A DNA stretch of 64,000 nt from Arthrobacter horti (GTDB lineage: Bacteria > Actinomycetota > Actinomycetes > Actinomycetales > Micrococcaceae), in contig NZ_JAVALS010000004.1 in NCBI RefSeq assembly GCF_030731045.1, forward strand, positions 124,001 to 188,000. The letters run 5' to 3'. Position numbers and translations under genes: made by a program. The notes under the pieces were generated by a model. The model worked only from the letters and a program-made list of their open reading frames with translations, did not search any database and was not told the DNA's origin. Below are positions 43,317 to 52,159 of the stretch, one piece after another (position 1 is the stretch's first letter; each line of letters opens with the position of its first letter).

Positions 43317-45326
43317 TCAGAAGCTTCCGCCGCCGCCGGAGTCGCCGCCCCAGCCGCCACCGGAATCACCGCCGCCGAAGCCGCCGCCCCAGCCACCGGA
43401 GTCCCCACCCCAGCCTCCTCCGCCGCCCCAGCCGCCCGAGTCGTGGTGGTTCCCGCTGTTGAGGATGGAGTTGATGAGGATGCCGCCCAGGATGGCGCCG
43501 CCCATGCCGTTGCCGCCGAACATCCCGCCACGCTGGTTGACACCGAAGTCGTTGACGTCGGACTGGGCCAGCTGGGCCGCCTGGCCGGCCAGCGCGTTCG
43601 CCTGATTGGCGTAGTTGAGGGCCTGGACCGGGTCGTTCTGGGAGATGGAGATGGCGTAGTCGAGGTTCCGCTGCGCCTCGGCGAGGCGGGTACGGGCCTC
43701 GGTGCCGACAGCGCCGCGACGGGCCGCGATGTAGTCGTTCGTGGCGCTGATCTGGGACTGGGCCGTGACGATGCTCTGCTGCAGCGACGCCCGTGCGCGC
43801 TGGGCCTGTTCCTGCTGATCCCGGATCCCGGAGAGGACCGTGTCCAGGGACGAGGTGGCGGTGGAGAGAGCTCGCAGGTCCGAGACAGGATCCAGATGAC
43901 CGTCCTGGTACCGGCCCTTGACCTGGGCCAGGGCTGCTTCGACGGCACCGATGGGGCCGCTGAGCTCGGGGTGCGCGCCGGACTGGGCGTACGCGTTGGC
44001 CTGGGTGAGGTCCTGAGTGGCCTGGGAGACGGCGGAGTCCAGCTGGGCCTTGGCGGCCGCCAGATTCGAGTCGACCGAGGAGATCGCGGTGACCAGGTCC
44101 ATGGACTGGCCCAGCGCGCCCTGCGCGGCCTTCACAGCGACGGCGGCCTGGCCACTGTTGCCCTGCTGGAGCAGCTGGGTTGCGCCGTCCAGCGCGTTTC
44201 CGACGAATCCGAGACGTTCCCGGGCCTGCGCGATGTTGTCATGGACCGGGGCGAGCGCCGAGTGCGCATAGCCCTGACGGAGGGTCTCCAGCTTGGCTTC
44301 TGCACCGTTGACCGTCTGGAGGGCGGCGGCGGCATCGGTGCGGAGCCGCTCCACGGTGGCGGGGGCGTTCTTCTCCAGCTCGCGCAGGGAGTCGAAGGCG
44401 GCCTGCTGGTCCTTCAGGGAGGCGGCCACCGCCTCCGAGTTCTGGATGATCTGGGTGAGCCACTCGCGCTGCTGCTCCGGGGTGTCCGGGATGTGGTCGT
44501 CCAGCTGCTGCTGCAGTTTGAAGGACTCGGTCATGCGGCCCTTCGCCTGGCTGAGTGCGGCGGAGAACTCGGCTACGGAGTCCGAGCCGAACTCCGCCTC
44601 CGCGAAACCGATCTCCTGTTCGCTGGACTTGATGGCATCGTCCGCGGCGATCAGCAGCGGGCCGCTCTCGGCCCGAAGCTGGTCGATGCTCATGAGCCGC
44701 AGGCGGTCCTGCTCGGTGGGCGCGTTCTCGATGCCGGCCGCCTGAGCGGCCCGACGACGACGGCGCATCAGCCAGAACGCTCCCGCGCCGCCGGCCGCGA
44801 TCACCACGGCGCCCACCACGAACGGGGTGGCGCCGGGGCCGGAGAGCTGCTTGTCGGTGGTCTGCGCCACGGCGACGGCCGCCGCGGTGAAGTCGGGTTT
44901 GCCTCCGACAAGCTGATCACGTCCTGCCTGGAGGATCGCATCGCGCTGGCTGGTGCTGATGGTGCTGCCGGGCCCACGGCTCAGGTAGTACTTCCCCTGT
45001 GAGTAGGCGACCGCGTACAGCATGTCCTTGGCGCCCATGCCCTTATCGGTCGCGACCTTGGTGGACCAGGCCTGCGGATCGCCCGGGTTGGTGAAGGTGT
45101 CAACCACCACCACATACAGCCTGATCTTCTGGTCCTTGTAGAGCTTGTCGATCGCAGCCTGGACCTTGCCGGAGTCGAGCTTCTGGCCGGGATCCACGAT
45201 GGTCTGGCCTGCCCCGATCGTGACGGGGTCCGCGGCCTGTGCCGCGGATGTCCCGAGGAGTGCGGGCGCCAGGAGGCCGAGCCCCAGGGCAAGCGCCATC
45301 CGGGCCTGTTTCAACAGGGTGCGCAT
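43317..45326 (-). CDS. TPM-domain membrane protein with long coiled coil and Gly/Trp-rich tail
   Basis: The 669-residue product has a signal peptide (MALALGLGLLAPALLGTSAAQA), a TPM domain on the outside (residues about 30-165, RLYVVVVDTFTNPGDPQAW and KYYLSRGPGSTIS), a membrane segment (TPFVVGAVVIAAGGAGAFWLM) followed by RRRR, and then about 370 residues of cytoplasmic helical, mostly coiled-coil sequence. The last 50 residues are a run of Gly, Trp, Asp and Ser ending GGGGSF. ATG 45326 follows GAAAGGTTACCG. Upstream of pspA on the same strand, it may anchor PspA or sense membrane stress; this is inference. Confidence 0.85.
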   Translation of the reverse strand: MRTLLKQARMALALGLGLLAPALLGTSAAQAADPVTIGAGQTIVDPGQKLDSGKVQAAIDKLYKDQKIRLYVVVVDTFTNPGDPQAWSTKVATDKGMGAKDMLYAVAYSQGKYYLSRGPGSTISTSQRDAILQAGRDQLVGGKPDFTAAAVAVAQTTDKQLSGPGATPFVVGAVVIAAGGAGAFWLMRRRRRAAQAAGIENAPTEQDRLRLMSIDQLRAESGPLLIAADDAIKSSEQEIGFAEAEFGSDSVAEFSAALSQAKGRMTESFKLQQQLDDHIPDTPEQQREWLTQIIQNSEAVAASLKDQQAAFDSLRELEKNAPATVERLRTDAAAALQTVNGAEAKLETLRQGYAHSALAPVHDNIAQARERLGFVGNALDGATQLLQQGNSGQAAVAVKAAQGALGQSMDLVTAISSVDSNLAAAKAQLDSAVSQATQDLTQANAYAQSGAHPELSGPIGAVEAALAQVKGRYQDGHLDPVSDLRALSTATSSLDTVLSGIRDQQEQAQRARASLQQSIVTAQSQISATNDYIAARRGAVGTEARTRLAEAQRNLDYAISISQNDPVQALNYANQANALAGQAAQLAQSDVNDFGVNQRGGMFGGNGMGGAILGGILINSILNSGNHHDSGGWGGGGGWGGDSGGWGGGFGGGDSGGGWGGDSGGGGSF

Positions 45327-45607
45327 CGGTAACCTTTCAGCTGTCACGGGCCCTCGATGAGGTGGACCCGTCCCGTCACGTCCCCCAGCCGTACTGCCCA
45401 GCCGTTGGCCGCTCAAGGCTTTTCCTTGATTCTAGGCACGCCCTGAAATGGGCGTCCAACAGCTGAACTCCGCCCACGGCGAAATGGTTCCCGTGCCTGT
45501 CGCACGGGCCACCTAGGCTTACAGCAAACAGTCAGGTTGTGCTTTCAGTCCGCTCAGACTCCTTGGGAATAGTGGAATGCAGAACACATCACTCGAAAGG
45601 CAGAACG

Positions 45608-47245
45608 TTGAGCGAGAACCCCAGCACAGGTCACGACGAATCCACCACCCCGGAGCCCGGGGCGCAGCAGCACCCCACCACCGAACTGCCGCAGACCACC
45701 GAACCCACGCAGGCCCTGCCGAGCCACCCGGTCCCGCCGGCAGCCGAAGCGCGGTACCCCGAGCCCCAGTACTCTGAGCCCCAGTACTCCGAACCGCAGT
45801 ACGGTGTGCGCCTTCCGCAGGAGGAGCCGTACGGCCAGACTCCGGCCCAGCCGCAGTACGGGGCCCCGGCCTACGGCGCACAGCAGCCCCCGCAGCCCGG
45901 CTACGCTCCGGGCTCCGGCACCCCGGACTCCGCCCAGACACCGTCGTCGTCGCAGCCCTTCTACGGGCAGCAGAGCGGCTACGGCCAGCACGGGGTGCCT
46001 CAGCACGCCTACCAGCCGGCCCAGCCGAAGACCGCCCGGAAGGTCGGCGTCGGAACGCTCATCGCGGCCGTCCTCGCGGCAGGGCTGGTGGGCGGCGGCG
46101 TGGCCGCCGGCATCGGGGCGGCCACGAGCGGCCAGCAGACCGCCACCTCCCAGCCCGCCACGAGCGGGCAGGGCATCGTCATCAACAACAAGGACAGCGT
46201 CACCGCCGTCACGGCGGCCGCCGCGAAGGCCGCTCCGAGTGTGGTGACCATCGCCGCCACCGGCGGCAACTCCTCAGGCACCGGCTCAGGAATCGTGCTG
46301 GACGATCAGGGTCACATCCTGACCAACACCCACGTGGTCACCCTGGACGGCGCCACGGCGAGCGCGACCATCCAGGTGAGGACCAGCGACGGCACCGTCC
46401 TGAACGCCACCGTGGTGGGCATCGACCCGCTGTCCGATCTGGCGGTGATCAAGGTCGATCCCAAGGGCCTGACCCCCGCGACGCTCGGTGATTCCTCCAA
46501 GCTCAACGTCGGTGACACGGCCATCGCGATCGGTGCACCCCTCGGCCTGAGCAACACGGTCACGGACGGCATCGTCTCCACCACCAACCGCACCATCTCC
46601 GTCCAGTCCTCCGCGGTGCCGTCCAACGGCAGCGACGGCTCCAGCCAGAACGGCAATGGCAACGGCTACAACTTCGCCCCGCCGAACGGCGGCCAGAGCA
46701 ACAACAGCGGTTCGGGCGGCTCGGTCTACCTGAACGTCATCCAGACCGACGCCGCGATCAACCCGGGCAACTCCGGCGGCGCCCTGGTCAACGGCCAGGG
46801 CGAGGTGATCGGCGTCAACGTCGCCATCGCCACCGCGGGCAGCGGCAGTTCGGGCGACAGCAGCAGCTCCGGGAACATCGGCGTCGGCTTCAGCATCCCG
46901 ATCAACTACGCCAAGAGGATCGCGAACGACATCATCCAGAACGGCAAGGCCACACACGGTCAGCTCGGCACCACGGTGCAGAGTGCTCCGGCAGGGTCCG
47001 GCAGCGCCTCCGCCTTCTCCGACGGCGGCCAGGTGGTGAACGTGACGTCCGGTTCGGCGGCCGACAAGGCCGGCATCAAGAAGGGTGACATCATCACCAA
47101 CTTCGCAGGCTTCGCCGTTTCCGACTCCCAGGAGCTCACGGCGGCGGTCCGCGAACAGCCTGCCGGCAGCACGGTGACCGTAAAGCTCCTGCGCAACGGC
47201 AAGAGCATGGACGTGCAGGTCACTCTCGGGGCCGCACAGTCCTGA
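45608..47245 (+). CDS. HtrA/DegP-like membrane serine protease with PDZ domain
   Basis: A disordered cytoplasmic tail rich in Pro, Gln, Tyr and Ser carries three copies of EPQYS/G, then one membrane helix (LIAAVLAAGLVGGGVAAGI) and the extracytoplasmic trypsin-like domain. The triad is His in ILTNTHVVTL, Asp in DLAVIKV and Ser in NPGNSGGALVNG. A PDZ domain ends the protein (GSAADKAGIKKGDIITNFAG). An Asn/Gly-rich insertion sits before the Ser loop. TTG 45608 is chosen because GAAAGG lies before it; the longer frame from 45539 lacks one. It is divergent from the TPM gene and together they look like an envelope-stress locus. Confidence 0.92.
   Translation: MSENPSTGHDESTTPEPGAQQHPTTELPQTTEPTQALPSHPVPPAAEARYPEPQYSEPQYSEPQYGVRLPQEEPYGQTPAQPQYGAPAYGAQQPPQPGYAPGSGTPDSAQTPSSSQPFYGQQSGYGQHGVPQHAYQPAQPKTARKVGVGTLIAAVLAAGLVGGGVAAGIGAATSGQQTATSQPATSGQGIVINNKDSVTAVTAAAAKAAPSVVTIAATGGNSSGTGSGIVLDDQGHILTNTHVVTLDGATASATIQVRTSDGTVLNATVVGIDPLSDLAVIKVDPKGLTPATLGDSSKLNVGDTAIAIGAPLGLSNTVTDGIVSTTNRTISVQSSAVPSNGSDGSSQNGNGNGYNFAPPNGGQSNNSGSGGSVYLNVIQTDAAINPGNSGGALVNGQGEVIGVNVAIATAGSGSSGDSSSSGNIGVGFSIPINYAKRIANDIIQNGKATHGQLGTTVQSAPAGSGSASAFSDGGQVVNVTSGSAADKAGIKKGDIITNFAGFAVSDSQELTAAVREQPAGSTVTVKLLRNGKSMDVQVTLGAAQS
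45758..45802 (+). repeat. 15-base in-frame repeats in the HtrA cytoplasmic tail
   Basis: Three near-identical units of GAGCCCCAGTACTCT type encode E-P-Q-Y-S/G. The last unit has diverged at synonymous positions. Copy number may vary between strains. Confidence 0.7.
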
Positions 47246-47263
47246 CGGCCGGCATGCAGAACG

Positions 47264-47316
47264 CCGGCAAGGGCCGGTGGTCATGGTGACGCACCATGAC
47301 CACCGGCCCTTGCCGG
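47264..47316. terminator. Strong 24-pair hairpin after the HtrA gene
   Basis: Bases 47264-47287 pair perfectly with 47293-47316 around the five-base loop GACGC. It begins 19 bases after the HtrA stop codon and precedes the etf genes. There is no T run. Confidence 0.75.
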
Positions 47317-47466
47317 TCTGCCGTCTGTGGCAAGCTTGGACATGCAGCCGACCGCCGGCAGGCCACGCAGTGCCGCGGGCCGGGACGTCTGCCCGCCGCA
47401 TGCGGTGGATCCCGTCAGCCAGCGCCTGATACCGAAGGCCTGCGTGAGAACACTTGTGGGAGAACC

Positions 47467-48267
47467 ATGAAGATTGTGGTCTTGGTCAAGCACGTGCCGG
47501 ACGCCCAGTTCGACCGCCACCTGTCTGGTCCCGGCAACACCGTGGACCGCTCGGAGAGCATCCTGTCCGAGCTGGACGAGTACGCCCTGGAGGCTGCCCT
47601 GCAGCTCAGCGAAGCCCGTGGCGGTGAGAAGGGCGGCAACAGCGTGATCGCCCTGACCATGGGCCCGGACGGAGCCGCCAACTCCATCAAGAAATCCCTG
47701 CAGATCGGCGCGGGGGAGGGCTACCACCTCAGCGACGCCGCTCTGGCGGGCTCGGACGCCGCCGCCACTTCGCTGGCGCTCTCCGCGGCCCTGAACCGCA
47801 TCGCCCAGGACGGCCCCATCGACCTGGTCATCGGCGGGATGGCCTCCACCGACGGCGAGACCTCCCTGGTCCCCGCCCAGCTGGCCGAGCGCCTCGGCTG
47901 GGCCTACCTGGGTCATGCCAAGTCGGTCGACGTGGACGGCGATTCCGTGACCGTGAACCGTGAAGTGGACGGTCACGCCGAAATCCTGCAGGCTTCGCTG
48001 CCCGCCGTGGTGTCCGTGACGGACCAGATCAACGAGCCGCGGTACCCCAACTTCAAGGGCATCATCGCCGCGAAGCGCAAGAAGACCCACCCCCTGTCCC
48101 TGTCCGAGGTCGGCCTGGACGCCTCCGCCGTGGGGACCCAGGGGTCCCTGACCGTGCTGGACGAGGCCCAGGAGCGCCCGGCCCGCACACAGGGCACCAT
48201 CATCACGGACGAGGGCGACGCCGGCATCAAGCTGGTGGAGTTCCTGGCCGCCGAGAAGCTGATCTAG
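47467..48267 (+). CDS. etfB: Electron transfer flavoprotein subunit beta EtfB
   Basis: EtfB binds AMP and pairs with the FAD-carrying alpha subunit to pass electrons from acyl-CoA and other dehydrogenases toward the quinone pool. MKIVVLVKHVPDAQ at the start, LSELDEYALEAALQL and the family signature VTDQINEPRYPNFKGIIAAKRK support the call. The 266-residue length is normal. ATG 47467 has GGGAG before it; a longer frame upstream lacks family similarity. It lies 18 bases before etfA, so the subunits are co-transcribed. Confidence 0.95.
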   Translation: MKIVVLVKHVPDAQFDRHLSGPGNTVDRSESILSELDEYALEAALQLSEARGGEKGGNSVIALTMGPDGAANSIKKSLQIGAGEGYHLSDAALAGSDAAATSLALSAALNRIAQDGPIDLVIGGMASTDGETSLVPAQLAERLGWAYLGHAKSVDVDGDSVTVNREVDGHAEILQASLPAVVSVTDQINEPRYPNFKGIIAAKRKKTHPLSLSEVGLDASAVGTQGSLTVLDEAQERPARTQGTIITDEGDAGIKLVEFLAAEKLI

Positions 48268-48285
48268 CGCCACCAGGAGCGAATC

Positions 48286-49224
48286 ATGACCAACGTCCTT
48301 GTCGTCATCACCAGCCCCGATGGCACGCTGAAGAAGAACCAGCAGGAACTCCTCACCCTCGGCCGCAGCCTCGGTGACGTGTCCGTCGCCCTGACCGGCG
48401 ACGCCTCGGCAGCCGCAGCGGCAGCCGCTTATGGCGCGTCCGTGTCCTACACCGCGCCGGAGTCCCTGGGCTCCTACGGCGCCTCCGCCCAGGCCGCCTT
48501 CGTGGCGGAGGCCGTCTCCCGCTCGGGCGCCGCCACGGTGCTGCTGGAGAACACCGTCGCCGCCAAGGAGACCGCGGCCATCCTCGGCGTGAAGCTGGGC
48601 GCCGGCGTCGTGACCGACGTCGTGAGCCTCGCCGCCGACGGTGCCGCCACCAAGTCCGTGCTCGCCGGCGCCTACACCACCGTGGCGCGCTCGCGCGGCG
48701 CCGTCGCGGTCCACACTGTGAAGTCCCACGCGGTGGAACCGTCCGAGGCCCCTGTCGAGGGCCGTGTGGAGGCCGTCGAGCTGCCGGAGTCGGCGTTCGC
48801 GACGGCGGCCCGCGTCCTCTCCCGGGAGGCGAAGCCCAAGTCCGGCCGTCCGGAGCTGTCCGAGGCCCGCATCATCGTGGCCGGCGGCCGCGGTGTGGAC
48901 GGGGATTTCGGCCCCGTGGAGGAGCTCGCCGACCTGCTCGGCGCCGCGGTGGGCGCCTCGCGCGTCGCCACGGACAACGGCTGGATCGGCCACGACTCCC
49001 AGGTCGGCCAGACCGGTGTGGTCGTCTCCCCGCAGCTGTACATCTCCGCGGGCATCTCCGGGGCCATCCAGCAGAAGGCCGGCATGCAGACCTCCCGGGT
49101 GATCGTCGCGATCAACTCCGACGAGGACGCCCCGGTGTTCGAGATCGCCGACTTCGGCATCGTGGGGGACCTGTTCCAGGTCCTGCCGCAGGCCAGCGAA
49201 GAACTCCGCCGCCGGAAGGGCTGA
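48286..49224 (+). CDS. etfA: Electron transfer flavoprotein subunit alpha EtfA
   Basis: The C-terminal FAD-binding domain is clear: IIVAGGRGVDGDFGPVEELADLLGA, then VATDNGWIGHDSQVGQTG, YISAGISGAIQQKAGM and INSDEDAPVFEIADFGIVGD. The N-terminal domain resembles EtfB. The 312-residue subunit is full length. It follows etfB by 18 bases, and the next gene (PIG-L deacetylase) begins four bases after its stop, so all three form an operon. Confidence 0.95.
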   Translation: MTNVLVVITSPDGTLKKNQQELLTLGRSLGDVSVALTGDASAAAAAAAYGASVSYTAPESLGSYGASAQAAFVAEAVSRSGAATVLLENTVAAKETAAILGVKLGAGVVTDVVSLAADGAATKSVLAGAYTTVARSRGAVAVHTVKSHAVEPSEAPVEGRVEAVELPESAFATAARVLSREAKPKSGRPELSEARIIVAGGRGVDGDFGPVEELADLLGAAVGASRVATDNGWIGHDSQVGQTGVVVSPQLYISAGISGAIQQKAGMQTSRVIVAINSDEDAPVFEIADFGIVGDLFQVLPQASEELRRRKG

Positions 49225-49228
49225 ATCC

Positions 49229-49990
49229 TTGAGCATCACCCATCACCCGTTCGCCTTCACTCCTCGTGAGGGCGGGCGGGTGCTCTGCTTCACCGCCCAC
49301 CCCGACGACGTCGACTTCGGCGCCGCGGGCACCATCGCCGCCTGGACGGCGGCCGGCGTCGACGTCGTCTACTGCGTCATGACCGACGGCGACGCCGGCG
49401 GCTTCGAGGCTGAGGAGGACATCGCGTCCCGGCGCCTCGAGGAGCAGCGGCGGGCGGCCGCGCTGGTGGGCGTGAGCGAGGTGCACTACCTGCACGAGCG
49501 TGACGGGTACCTCGAGCCGGGCCATCACGTCATCGCGCAGGTCGTGGCGCTGATCCGCCGGTACCGGCCGGACGTGGTGCTGACCATGCATCCGGAGCGG
49601 AACTGGGACCGCCTGCAGAAGAGCCACCCGGACCACCTGGCGGCGGGGGAGATCGTCACCCGTGCCGTCTACCCGGCCGCGGAGAACCCCTTCGCCTACC
49701 CGGAGCTCGAGGAGCAGGGCCTGAAGGCGTACAAGGTGCCGCAGCTGTGGTTCATCGCCGCCCCTCTGGAGCGGGAGAACCACTTCGTGGACATTTCCGG
49801 CACGGTGGACGCCAAGCTCGCCGCCATCCACATCCACGCCTCGCAGCATCCCGACCCTGAGGCGATGGATGCCGAGGTCAGGGCACAGCTGGCGGAGAAC
49901 GGCCGGCGCGCCGGTGCCGTGCCGGGCGTTCTCGCCGAGGGCTTCCACGTGGTGGTGGTCAACGGCTCGGACACCTTCGCCGGCTTCTAA
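49229..49990 (+). CDS. PIG-L family deacetylase
   Basis: The zinc-site motif AHPDDVDFG is near residue 25, and the third ligand lies in KSHPDHLAAGEIVTRAVYPAA. PIG-L proteins remove acetyl from N-acetylglucosamine-type substrates, for example in mycothiol synthesis and mycothiol-conjugate cleavage. This 253-residue protein is shorter than typical MshB or Mca and its substrate cannot be named. TTG 49229 is used, with GGAAGGG upstream. It is probably translated from the etf transcript. Confidence 0.88.
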   Translation: MSITHHPFAFTPREGGRVLCFTAHPDDVDFGAAGTIAAWTAAGVDVVYCVMTDGDAGGFEAEEDIASRRLEEQRRAAALVGVSEVHYLHERDGYLEPGHHVIAQVVALIRRYRPDVVLTMHPERNWDRLQKSHPDHLAAGEIVTRAVYPAAENPFAYPELEEQGLKAYKVPQLWFIAAPLERENHFVDISGTVDAKLAAIHIHASQHPDPEAMDAEVRAQLAENGRRAGAVPGVLAEGFHVVVVNGSDTFAGF

Positions 49991-50018
49991 TAAATGTGAT
50001 TTAAATCTCCGCAAGGTC

Positions 50019-50071
50019 TTGCGTCAGATCTCTCGGGGGGTCTAGAGTTCAGGGGTATTAAATAGTATTTA
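50019..50071 (+). promoter_or_regulatory. gntK promoter and palindromic operator
   Basis: TTGCGT (50019-50024) and TAGAGT (50043-50048) are spaced 18 bases. TAAATA-G-TATTTA (50059-50071), a perfect AT-rich palindrome in an otherwise GC-rich region, lies at the expected transcription start. A repressor bound there would block transcription; a GntR-type gluconate sensor is the likely class but none is encoded nearby. Confidence 0.55.
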
Positions 50072-50093
50072 TTCCTCTGAAGGGCAGACCTCA

Positions 50094-50636
50094 ATGGAGA
50101 AGACTGCAATCGAGCATCCCGTGCTTGTGGTCATGGGCGTCTCGGGTTCCGGCAAATCGACCGTCGCCGGGTTCCTGGCCGGCTCGCTGGGCTGGGAGCT
50201 CGCCGAAGGCGATGACTTCCACCCGGCGGCCAACGTCGCCAAGATGGCCGCCGGCCACCCGCTCACGGATGACGACCGCTGGCCCTGGCTGGACACCATC
50301 GCCGGCTGGATCAAGGACCGCGACAAGCTCGGCGAACCCGGCGTCGTCACCTGCTCGGCGCTGAAGAAGCGGTACCGCGACGTTCTGCGCGGGCCCAACG
50401 TCGTCTTCGTCTACCTCCACGGGCGCAGGAATCAGATCGCCGACCGCCTCCAGGCGCGCCACGGCCACTTCATGCCCCCGGAACTCCTCCAGTCCCAGTT
50501 CGAGGCCCTGGAGGAACCCACCCCGGATGAGAACGTCCTGATCGTGGACATCGAGGGAACCCCCGCAGAGGAAGCGCACCGCATCATCGACGGACTTGGC
50601 CTGAAAGCCACCGCACACGGAGAGAACACCATCTGA
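50094..50636 (+). CDS. gntK: Gluconokinase
   Basis: The 180-residue kinase has P-loop VVMGVSGSGKSTVAGFLA, the gluconate/phosphate motif EGDDFHPAANVAKMAAGHPLTDDDRWPWL and TCSALKKRYRDVLRG, all typical for GntK. It phosphorylates gluconate to 6-phosphogluconate for the pentose phosphate pathway. The stop TGA overlaps the permease ATG (TGATG), so the two are translationally coupled. A clear promoter and operator-like palindrome lie upstream. Confidence 0.95.
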   Translation: MEKTAIEHPVLVVMGVSGSGKSTVAGFLAGSLGWELAEGDDFHPAANVAKMAAGHPLTDDDRWPWLDTIAGWIKDRDKLGEPGVVTCSALKKRYRDVLRGPNVVFVYLHGRRNQIADRLQARHGHFMPPELLQSQFEALEEPTPDENVLIVDIEGTPAEEAHRIIDGLGLKATAHGENTI

Positions 50637-52018
50637 TGAACACCACGGCGTGGACTGGGCACGACACCCAGCTCATCATCGTGGCGCTGCTCGGCATCGC
50701 CGCGATCGTCCTCCTGATCACCAAGCTGAAGGTCCACCCCTTCCTGGCGCTGGTCCTCGGCTCCGCCTTCGTGGGCCTCGCGTCCGGCGTCGAGCTCGGC
50801 AAGGTCATCACCAACTTCGAAACCGGCGTGGGCGGTGTGCTTCAGGAGGTGGGCCTCCTGATCGCCCTGGGCGCCATGCTCGGCAAACTCCTGGCGGATT
50901 CCGGCGGCGCCAACCGCGTGGTGGACACCCTTCTGGAGAAGGCCAGCGGCAAGAAGCTGCCGTGGATGATGACCCTGGTGGCCGTCATCATCGGCCTGCC
51001 GATGTTCTTCGAGATCGGCCTGGTCCTGCTGCTGCCCGTCATTGTCCTGGTGGCTCAGCGCTCCAAGCTCAAGCTCATGCGCATCGCGATCCCGGCGCTC
51101 GCCGGCCTGTCCGTGCTCCACGGCCTGGTCCCGCCGCACCCCGGTCCCCTCGTGGCCATCGCCGCTCTGAAGGCCGACCTCGGCCTGACCCTGATCTTCG
51201 GCCTCACCGTGGCGATCCCCACGGTGATCATCTGCGGCCCGCTCTTCTCCCGCCTCGCGGCTCGCTGGGTGCCCGTGGAGGCCCCCGCCGTCGCCGGTGG
51301 CATCGACACCTCTCACGGCCCGGACCTGTCCGAGGTCAAGCGCACTCCGAGCTTCGGCATCACCCTGCTGACCATCATCTTCCCGGTGGTCCTCATGCTC
51401 TTCAAGGCGATCGTGGACATCACCACCCCGGCCAAGGGCGGACCCTGGATCCGCACCTTCGCCGACTTCATCGGTGAACCTCTGGTGGCCATGACCCTGG
51501 CCGTCCTCCTGGCGATGGTGACGTTCGGCTACGCGGTCGGCTTCACGGGCAACAAGATCACCTCCAAGCTCGGCGCGAGCCTCGGCCCCATCGCGGCGAT
51601 CATCCTGATCGTGGGCGCCGGCGGCGGCTTCAAGCAGACCCTCATCGGCGCCGGTGTGGGCGACGCCGTGGCCAAGTGGGCCACCGGTGCCAACATCTCG
51701 GTCCTCGTCCTCGGCTTCCTGATCGCCGTCGCGCTGCGCCTGGCCACGGGCTCCGCCACCGTCGCCACTGTGACGGCAGCGGGCATCGTGGCACCGCTGG
51801 CGGGAGGCCTGTCCCCGGCCCACGCCGCACTGCTGGTGCTCGCGATCGGCGCGGGCTCGCTGTTCCTGTCGCACGTCAACGATGCCGGCTTCTGGCTGGT
51901 CAAGGAGCTCTTCGGTCTCACCGTGGGCCAGACCTTCAAGACCTGGTCCGTCATGGAGACCCTCATCTCGGTGGTCGGTTTCGTCTGCGTGATGCTGCTG
52001 TCCTTCGTGGTGCCGTAG
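50636..52018 (+). CDS. Gluconate:H+ symporter, GntP family
   Basis: The 460-residue permease has about 12-14 hydrophobic segments. GVGGVLQEVGLLIALGAMLGKLLADSGGANRVVDTLL and LVPPHPGPLVAI are family hallmarks, and FLSHVNDAGFWLVKELFGLTVGQTFKTWSVMET is the conserved C-terminal block. It imports gluconate for the kinase encoded immediately upstream. ATG 50636 shares one base with the gntK stop. A 19-pair hairpin follows. Confidence 0.94.
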   Translation: MNTTAWTGHDTQLIIVALLGIAAIVLLITKLKVHPFLALVLGSAFVGLASGVELGKVITNFETGVGGVLQEVGLLIALGAMLGKLLADSGGANRVVDTLLEKASGKKLPWMMTLVAVIIGLPMFFEIGLVLLLPVIVLVAQRSKLKLMRIAIPALAGLSVLHGLVPPHPGPLVAIAALKADLGLTLIFGLTVAIPTVIICGPLFSRLAARWVPVEAPAVAGGIDTSHGPDLSEVKRTPSFGITLLTIIFPVVLMLFKAIVDITTPAKGGPWIRTFADFIGEPLVAMTLAVLLAMVTFGYAVGFTGNKITSKLGASLGPIAAIILIVGAGGGFKQTLIGAGVGDAVAKWATGANISVLVLGFLIAVALRLATGSATVATVTAAGIVAPLAGGLSPAHAALLVLAIGAGSLFLSHVNDAGFWLVKELFGLTVGQTFKTWSVMETLISVVGFVCVMLLSFVVP

Positions 52019-52031
52019 CAGGACCCCGGAC

Positions 52032-52073
52032 ACGACGGCTGGTCACCTTCGCTGGAAGGTGACCAGCCGTCGT
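52032..52073. terminator. Terminator hairpin after the gluconate permease
   Basis: Bases 52032-52050 pair perfectly with 52055-52073 around the tetraloop GCTG, giving 19 pairs. It begins 14 bases after the stop codon. Confidence 0.8.
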
Positions 52074-52085
52074 CGTACTCCCAGC

Positions 52086-52148
52086 CGTTGAGTGCTCACT
52101 TGTGGTGCCCTGGAGCTGCCGCAACCCACCACGACTGAGCACTCAACG
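52086..52148. repeat. Imperfect 63-base palindrome, REP-like
   Basis: CGTTGAGTGCTCA (52086-52098) and TGAGCACTCAACG (52136-52148) are perfect inverted arms. Inside them TTGTGGTG and CCACCACGA nearly complement each other. It stands alone after the gluconate terminator and before the convergent trmL gene, so it is not needed as terminator. It could be a dispersed intergenic repeat unit. Confidence 0.55.
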
Positions 52149-52159
52149 TGGAAGGTGCT

